Shown: positions 56,655-64,000 of the stretch, piece after piece
Position numbering within the stretch: position 1 is the first letter of the stretch
Layout of the letters: each line of letters opens with the position of its first letter
Assembly (NCBI GenBank): GCA_947561585.1
Contig: CANNZV010001464.1
Coordinates: forward strand, 1 to 64,000
Reading direction: 5' to 3'
DNA: 64,000 bases
Source: Caprella mutica
Lineage: Eukaryota; Arthropoda; Malacostraca; Amphipoda; Caprellidae
Position numbers and translations under genes: made by a program
Notes under the pieces: model-generated
Databases searched by the model: none
Told to the model about the DNA's origin: nothing
The model's input: only the letters and a program-made list of their open reading frames with translations

Positions 56655-57630
56655 CGGGTAAATTGCTCGAAAAACAGTTGCTTGAAAAATAATTGTTTAT
56701 TCGAGCAATTGCTCGAATGAACAATTGCTCGAATGAACAATTGCTCGAATGAACAATTGCTCGAATGAACAATTGCTCGAATGAACAATTGCTCGAATGA
56801 ACAATTGCTCGAATGAACAATTGCTCGAATGAACAATTGCTCGAATGAACAATCTCTCAGATAATATAAAAATATAAAATAAAATGCAATTATGATAAAT
56901 TACTAATTAGAAACAAGGGTGGTTAGGAACAGATAATCGAAGAGATTCCACCTAACCACTAATTAACTGACTTTCGACAACTTATTGAATGAAACAAATG
57001 CCAAAATAAATAAAATTTCGAATAATCAATTGCTAATGCAATGAAGAGGAAAAGTGAACAAGAAAAGAATTTCTCGAAAAGAACAATTTTTTATCAAAAA
57101 AGCAACTGGCACGAATACAATAGGTCATGCTGAAAGTCTCGGGAACAACCGCTCCCTTCTGGGATCGGCAGTCCCCATAGCCCGAGTTGCTAAAACCTAA
57201 CAACCCTAACCCTAAGAGTATCACGTCGGAGCCCACTGGAGTGAATAACTGACAAATAAAGAAAAGTCTATTACCTAAAATTGCTGCACTAATTCTTTTT
57301 CATAAAATTATCAAAGAAAAACATTAAGAGTCAATTTTAAAAAACAGTTTACAATGATTAATGTACCTAGATAGCGATGAAAAAATAAAATACAGTTTTA
57401 ATAAATTATTAATTAGAAATAAGGACGGTTAGGTGCAGCTAATCGAAGTGATTCAACTTCACTATTAACTGTGTTCTATTAATTCAAACACTGTGAACAA
57501 TTCGATTATTCGAACAATTGATCATTCGATCAATTGTTCGTTCGAGGAATTGTTTTTCAAGCAAGTTCATTCGAGCAATTGTGTTTCGAGCAATTGTTCA
57601 TTCGAGCAATTGTTTTCGAGCAATTTACCT
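56655..57630. mobile_element. Composite inverted element with 16-bp CAATTG arrays at its ends
   Basis: The left end taaattgctcgaaaaacagt runs into nine or more 16-bp units caattgctcgaatgaa (to 56853). The right end (about 57505-57630) has the same motif inverted, ending gttttcgagcaatttac. Inside, a block at 56885-56975 (attagaaacaagggtggtta) is repeated at 57400-57480 (attagaaataaggacggtta). No transposase is seen. Possibly a foldback-type element. Confidence 0.55.
57110..57240. other. GC-richer island inside the CAATTG element
   Basis: About 130 bp with clearly higher G+C than its surroundings (ctcccttctgggatcggcag, tcacgtcggagcccactgga). It includes aacaaccctaaccctaagag. The minus strand is open for 67 codons. 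Its origin is unknown; it may be a piece of another mobile element. Confidence 0.4.
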
Positions 57631-60600
57631 AGAACAAATCTTAATGGACGTGTTTTAATATATAGATATGTATAATATTGTTTAAATGAGCAAACTGAAA
57701 ATCAGTACCATTATTATATCTGCTCTATGCATTTAAATAGATCTACGGATATTTCTCAATAAATTAGAGTTTCTTTCTATATAGTACAATAAAGCACAAT
57801 AAACTTCAGATCTGTTATTGGCTTACTTACGTTGGTTTGACGCATTTCTGTCACGTATTCGATTTTCTTTCACGTGTTATTGCTTGCATTGTCATTCTGG
57901 GAGCTTCCAAAAAAGAGAAAATGATAAAATGAATATAAATGGTTTGTTCTATTTCGTATTTTTGGAATAACGGTGGCAGGTTACTGAATTGAAATAAATC
58001 TCCTTTAAATTTAAAATTAGATTCTATTACTTGGTAAAATATTTTAAACTTGTATAGTGTATATACTATAGTCGTTATGATATGATTTAACAATTTTAGT
58101 ATAGCCTCAGATTTAGTTATTTAATGATTAACGTTATACCCAGCAGTGTTTAAATTCCCATTCGTAATAATTTATTTTTATGAATGGACTGACATAATTT
58201 CTAAATAAAATACAAAATAAATGAAAGTTTGATATATATTTCCATACGTTTCTTGGTTACATTCTTCATGTAAATAAGATAGACATTTATTATTTAATAA
58301 GCATATATCTGAATGGGGAAACACATTGCTCATAAGTATATTGGAGAAGGTAAATCACTTCATTTTTATCTAAAGAAATTATGAAGTCAGAGTTATAATA
58401 TATTTTTAAGAAAAAAGTTATACATTTACATAGATATAGTAATAGACATAGTATAATTACAGAATTCGGCTGCCAGGAACTTCACAGCTTTCATCTTTTT
58501 ACTCTATGCTGTTCAAAATATATTTTAACATAAAACAACAACATGCAAAATGAATACTAAAAAGCTTTACAGTGTTGTTTCATAAAAAAATTAAAATGTT
58601 TAAAAAAATAAAATTGTAAGCTGAAACTTATTTGATAAAAATACCCACGATGCTTGTAAATGGAATATAAATAATAAATAATTAATGAGATCTATAAATG
58701 CTTTATTTCTAATTATAATTTGAATGAGGTCATCAAATATTAATTAGAAGCTCTTCAATGAACTGTAACTTATTATCGTGTAATAAATGTATTTCATAGA
58801 AAACAAAAAGCTTAATGTCTTAAATATATAATTTATAGAAAAGATAAATATTTCATTTCTATTTTCTTTTAAATAAAATTGATTATTTAAATTGGAAATT
58901 ATTGATTATGACATACAAAATAGAACTGAATTTTTGAATATTAAAAAGGTAGATATCTTCCGAAAAATAGCAAAATAAATCTTCCCAAAAAATGAGATTT
59001 AAAATGCATCGAAGAATATTTTTAATGGAAAGATACACTCAGTGGGAGATAAAATATTATCATTTAATTGTAAAATATAATTGTGTATTAACAGGTAATT
59101 GTAATTTTTCTACCAGACTAAAGCAGGCAAGCACACATGCAGACCAGCACATTTACAAGCAGGCAAGCAAGCACACCAGCACACTAACAAGCACACATGC
59201 AAACCAGCACAATTACAAGCAGACGGACTGAAGAACAAACGAATGCATTTTTTTCTTTTGATAAGGACTGAAAGCTTTAAATCACAGAATATTTCTGACC
59301 TTTTTCTGGCACCGTGACAAAATTTGTGATAACTTTGATGAATTAAAATAATATCGGATGTAGATTAAAAGATTCCTAAGTCATCATTAATATCGAAATC
59401 TTAAAAAGCATTTAGGTTATCAAGATTATTTTCTAATTTATTCAATGTTCATAGATTTAACATTAAAGGATGAGATACTGCTATTAATATCACATGTGAA
59501 ATTCACGAATGTAGAATTTTATTTCTAGAACCTTTTAGAAAACATATCACTAGGTTTTTGTTTATGATGGAATGAATACTCTATTTATGCCTTACGTGAT
59601 ATTTGAGTTTACAAATAAATAATATCATGAAGCTATGATTTCATGATGATTTAACATCTTTACGGTCAACCATTTTTTTTTCACTAAATGTACTATACAC
59701 TTATGTTTTACTTCTTTTTAAATAAGTCAAGCTGGATTGACCTTCAAGTTCAAGGTATTTGGAGCTCAATTTCATTATGATGAATTGAATTGTGATCTCT
59801 AAGGTAATGTTATCTTATCAATTGGAAGAATGAATTAGTTTTTTGAATTAGACCTTCAATTTTAAAATCAATTTCATTCGAAAAAGAATCGAAGAAGTTC
59901 TTTTTCTTCCGACTATCGAGGTCAGTACGATTTATTTTCTAAGATTTTTTCATTTAAACAAAGGTGTACCTTTTACTTTGTTCCTAACCGCATTATAGTG
60001 ATTAAATTAATTTCTTTTGTGTTTGCCTCGTACTGAATTTTCTCTATTGTCTTCATAAGGTAAAATGTTAGAAATTGTTTGCCGTGATTGTTGGCGAGTA
60101 ATTTGCTGCCTGGAAGAAGACAGTCAAATTCTCTGGGACATTCTTGGATGAAAAGAAACACACACTGATGACTTGGAGGAAGAATAGATGTATTTAAAAT
60201 ATATACATTTTTTGTTAGCATGAAATTCGGTCATTTGAATGGAATTAACGGTTTCATTGATTCTAAATTTATATTCAGGGAGATTATTTTAATAATGTTG
60301 ACCAACATCTTCAGGCAAATAATAATTTAATCTGTTTGTCCATTTGACTAACTATTTAAATTTAAACTTAGTTTGAATAATATAGTGAGAGAAATATTTA
60401 TATACCTAACAGATTTATTTAAAAAATAAATTTTCAAAAATTAGCTAAATTTTCTGATTTACATTTACTCAATTTCCTATTGAAATTACTAGCTGACGTT
60501 TTACTCCCTTTATAAAATGATGGGTAAGTATTGCATAGTCGGACGGTTATACTTTTTTTCATTCAAGATGATAGCTTACGACTGTTTAAGCATCTATTTA

Positions 60601-61350
60601 AATTCTGAATATTGAAATGTTAACTTTATAAGTTTTGCCACATGATTAAATAATTGTTCAGTTTTCTTTTTTTTTCTTTATATAAAATCTTGATATGATA
60701 ATTTATATACAAAATATATAACGAAAAATTGATAACTCGGAGCAAAATCGAAATTCATCCAAAATTGGAAAATATGTTAAATTCGTTAATTATGATATAA
60801 TTGACACCATCAAATAATTTTAATGTCATTTATTATACACATTTAAGTCTTGTATATAATTGTGAGGAACTAATATTACATGCATAAAAATGTTCCTGAA
60901 TACTACGTAATATTCATAACGTCCCATAAACAGTGAGTACATAACTGTCCTTTCTAGCCCTCTTCCAAGCCCCTGCCTTGGCAAAGACAAACCATAAAAC
61001 TAATGAGAAAACTGAAATGCGGTTCAAATTGAGATTATTTGAATTTTTTTTTCTTCAAATTTTGGACTGTAAAAATTTGCATGAGCATAATAAAGAATCA
61101 TAAATTTTTCATCAAAATGGCAAGATAATCTTATAGTTGTAGGTAATTAATGTGTTAGATTCTGGTCAAAGTTTGGAACCCATACTGGCTCTTTGAGGCC
61201 AAATGTCTACCTCCACGCTCTTGGGGACCATGTATCGAATTCAGGCCCTTTGGAACCATTAGATGGTTTCCAACGGTCTTTTAGCCCGAAACATATAAGA
61301 GTTTTTTTGAAACACTGTGAGGGAAGACGTGGACCGACAGTTGGACAGAG
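57631..61350. other. Intergenic, mostly featureless AT-rich DNA
   Basis: No gene recognised. A small repeat of caagcacacatgcagaccag type lies at 59128-59222. Open frames here are short and without motifs. Confidence 0.6.
59128..59222. repeat. Short imperfect tandem repeat, gcaagcacaccagcac type
   Basis: Two to three imperfect copies of aagcacacatgcagaccagc acatttacaagcaggc, separated by short variants. Confidence 0.75.
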
Positions 61351-61353
61351 AGT

Positions 61354-63160
61354 CGTGTTTCCCAACCTTTTTTCAAGGCAACCCCAATCACGCTCCTCAA
61401 GCCATAGCCGCGACCCCACTACCTTTGTTATTTACGTATTATTATATATTACTAGATTTTGGCTGTAAAAATAGGGGGCAGTAAGTATCCCACTATAAAA
61501 TAGGTACTATAAGGTTGGAAAAGACAAAATTAAACTAATTTTCTTATAGTATTATAAATATTAAGGCTTAATATTTATAAAAAAGCCACTACTGGAATAA
61601 TATGAAATTTCTTATTTTCTTTCCACAAAAACAAATTAAGAGAATAAACGTTTGATGTTGAATAGTTTGGCACTGGAGCAGCCTCCGATATGCTAACTTC
61701 ATATATATATTGTGTGATCCATTAGAAGCGTAATTTATAAATTTCGAATTGGAAGGAATAAAATTGCTTCAAATGTATTATGTATACGCCATTTTGCTCA
61801 TAAAAAATGAATCTTTATCACCATATACATAAAAATTTGCTTTGATCTTCGACCATCTTTATCCTGAAAAATGTTTTTTGAACTCGAGAAGCAACGGACC
61901 GTCCTGCAGTTTGTCAAAACGCCTTCTATTTCAATTGTAAGCCTAGAATTCATGCTTCACTTCAAGATCATGGGAAGGATGGCTAAATTTTACCACCTGA
62001 AAAATTTCACAAGATTTGCGATTTATAATATGATTCTGGTTCCAAATACAAGAAAAAGCAAATGAAATCAAAACCAAAAAGAACAAAATAAGGGACTCAG
62101 AAGATGAATAGTTTCTTTGAAGAAACCCTCAGTTTCTCTCTCAGAAAAGATTCTCAGAATAGTTCACACACCAAAACCACGTTGTGGAGGATCGTCAGTT
62201 ATGAACTTCGTTTCTGTTTTTATCATTGCACTTCAGTTCAACCATTAACTGATGTCCACAAAGCAAAGATAAGGAAGTTTTGTCAGAGTGGATTCTGCAG
62301 AAACCATCCAACAATATCAATAGAATTGTTTGGACTTACGAGAAATTCTTTTGCCTCCATCGAATAAACGACTGAGTGTGGACAAATTAAAATCGTCGAA
62401 ATATCTGTAAACAAATGATAGTTATGGTTTTGATGTTATGATCTTCGATACCACTGTTAATGAAATGGTTCCAATCGTTCATGCATTCCTTGATGATGAT
62501 GGCAACTTGTCATTTGTTATTGATATTTCATTCCTCAGATTACTCCAAGACATTATTTGGCCCAGCCTGCACAATTCTAAAACTCGTTCTTCATTTTGGT
62601 TGATGCAAGATGGTGTTCTACAACATGGCACAAATACAGGTCTAAAATTTCTGCAAGAAAAGTTTTGAGGTAGAGTCATTTTCAGAAGAACAGAAAATCT
62701 CTGGCTAGCATATAGTCAAGATCTCAACCCTTTTGACTCTCATTTTTGAGCTGCTACACATTTTCGAGTTTATAGGGAAAACCCAGATTCCATTGAGTCT
62801 ATTATACAATGTGTTCAAAACTTCGTTAAAAGATATATCCAGGAGACTCTCGAAGAAAGATTGCAAGAATGTCATGGACCGTGCTTCGTTCTGTCTTCAG
62901 GCTGGAGGGGCTCATTCTCAACAATTTTTGAAGGGTCTCAGGAAATGTAACTCATGCAAAATATTTAAAAATCATAAAAATACATTCTTTTTCTTCAAAG
63001 TGACGTTTTCGCAATTTAAAAATGACTTTTCTGATGGAACACAATCTACACTCAGTTCTTCTGCCATGTTATTGAATTTTTATTCAAATGCATTGGCGAC
63101 ACCATGAAAAGCACTAGGCGACCCCAATTAGGGTTGCGACCCCAGGGTTGGGAAACGCTG
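61354..63160. mobile_element. Possible hAT-like element ends around a mariner fossil
   Basis: Inverted motifs cgtgtttcccaaccttt (61354-61370) and gggttgggaaacgctg (63145-63160), each followed inward by a ccgcgacccc / ggcgacccca block, resemble hAT terminal repeats (CAGcGTTTCCCAAC). I could not see a matching 8-bp target duplication, so the element is provisional. Confidence 0.4.
62100..62945 (+). pseudogene. Decayed mariner-like transposase
   Basis: Broken + strand frames in transposase order: TTLWRIVSYELRF with LTDVHKAKIRKFCQ (62180-62290), IVWTYEKFF near 62326 (first catalytic block, Asp altered), MVPIVHAFLDDDG (62468-62506), FWLMQDGVLQHGTNTGL (second catalytic Asp, near 62600) and SQDLNPFD near 62717-62740 (third block, in another frame). 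Frameshifts lie near 62370 and 62670. It belongs to the IS630/mariner group but to another lineage than the element at 8992-10273. Confidence 0.75.
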
Positions 63161-64000
63161 AATTGTCATAGACAATAGAGCTCCAAAATTGAGCCCGCAG
63201 ACAATTGAGCTCCAAAGCAATTGAGCTCAGGAGAATTGAACCTAGAAATATTGAAACAGCAAACACAATATAGAGGTAGGTTTTACTTTGTTTTAACAAT
63301 AGCAATGGTCTTCAATTAAGTTAATATAAGACAGACTTGGTTGATAAAAACGGAATCGATTATAACCCTTGGTGTTGTGATTTTGCCTTTGTTTAAAATA
63401 CAATACATACATAATATTTAACTTATACTCAATGCTTTATTAAGGTATACTTTTTTCTTCTCCGTTTGTGCAAGCGACTGTGCGAGCATATAAAGCAATT
63501 TCAACAATCGTTGCTGACTGCAAAATAATTCCTAATTAGCATATCGAGAGTTTATTTCTTACTATTTGTCTCTGCAAATATGAAAAACGTTCTTTAACTC
63601 TAAATGTTTGTTTTGCATGCAGTGATTAATGCAACCATCGCTCAGTAATCATCGACTAGTTCAATGTATTTCTATTACTGAGCGATCAATGCTGAGCGAT
63701 GATTACAACAATCGCTGCTTGCAAAACGTACCTTAATTATATCGAAAGTTTCACTGAAATGATCATTGTTAATGTTAAATGCAATCAAATTTTCATCAAA
63801 TATGGTAACGGAATTTTTTGTAATTATAATGTAGCAGTTTCCGCATCCAACCTAGGCTTCAGACTCTTCATTTTTAGAATGGAGAACTATAGTCATTATG
63901 TCACACTTGTTTTTGCATCCCTCTTCATTAGGATATATGTCGCACTAGCTGGATAAAAGGTTCTGGCCACAATTTGTTCTGGAGAATCATCCAAATTTTG
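63161..64000. other. Right edge, no gene recognised
   Basis: 63176-63240 has three short repeats of acaattgagctccaaa. The rest is AT-rich. An open frame at 63699-63956 (85 codons) has no recognisable motif. Confidence 0.5.

Noticed and set aside
56629..56836. Minus-strand frames with FIRAIVHSSNCSFEQL repeats
   Set aside because: The 16-bp CAATTG array read in shifting frames; no independent evidence of coding.
57195..57222. Telomere-like ccctaaccctaa
   Set aside because: Only two units in an interstitial GC-rich patch; too short for a telomeric tract.
61193..61468. 91-codon frame near the hAT-like left end
   Set aside because: Spans a repeat end and has no recognisable domain; the opposite strand is open too.

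Overview
The window reads as arthropod, most likely insect, nuclear DNA. It is AT-rich, its genes are split by GT-AG introns, and one gene belongs to the protostome ionotropic receptor family. It carries many Tc1/mariner-type transposons, small inverted-repeat elements and an unusually high density of minisatellites. A hemipteran such as a planthopper is a guess from general texture, not something the sequence proves.

Two genes can be reconstructed completely. (1) A choline transporter-like protein (CTL, SLC44 family) on the + strand, 13 coding exons from 3954 to 20213. All exon phases agree and the total is 2316 nt (771 codons plus stop). (2) An ionotropic receptor (IR) on the + strand, 5 exons from 27250 to 32360, giving 641 residues. 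It has a signal peptide, a ligand-binding region and the expected membrane segments. I see no sign that the two genes work together.

Layout: 1-2330 is a 30-bp satellite array running off the left edge. 2377-3953 is intergenic with one inverted-repeat element. 3954-20289 is the CTL gene. Its introns hold a 3.9-kb 26-bp array and a Tc1/mariner element (intron 3), a 1-kb 22-bp array (intron 5), a TTAA-flanked MITE (intron 7), and arrays built from splice signals on both sides of exon 12. 20290-27249 is intergenic with MITEs and a Helitron-like repeat. 27250-32625 is the IR gene, with a mariner fossil and a perfect 50-bp palindrome in intron 3. From 32.6 to 64 kb I find no intact gene. That part holds a LINE fragment, a decayed C2H2 zinc-finger gene, several decayed transposases, repeated MITE families and about ten minisatellites with units from 14 to 44 bp.

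The most unusual feature is CTL exon 12. Its 5' splice site, with 15 nt of exon and 7 nt of intron, has been amplified into exactly 26 tandem 22-bp copies, and every copy keeps AAG|GTGAGTG. The intron on its other side ends in seven 20-bp copies each carrying a CTAAC branch-point-like motif, and the real acceptor lies in a degenerate eighth copy. Use of any donor other than the first would add the same six residues and a stop, removing the last membrane segments. The long open frames over the minisatellites (693, about 1300, 507 and 495 codons) come from stop-free repeat units and should not be annotated as proteins.
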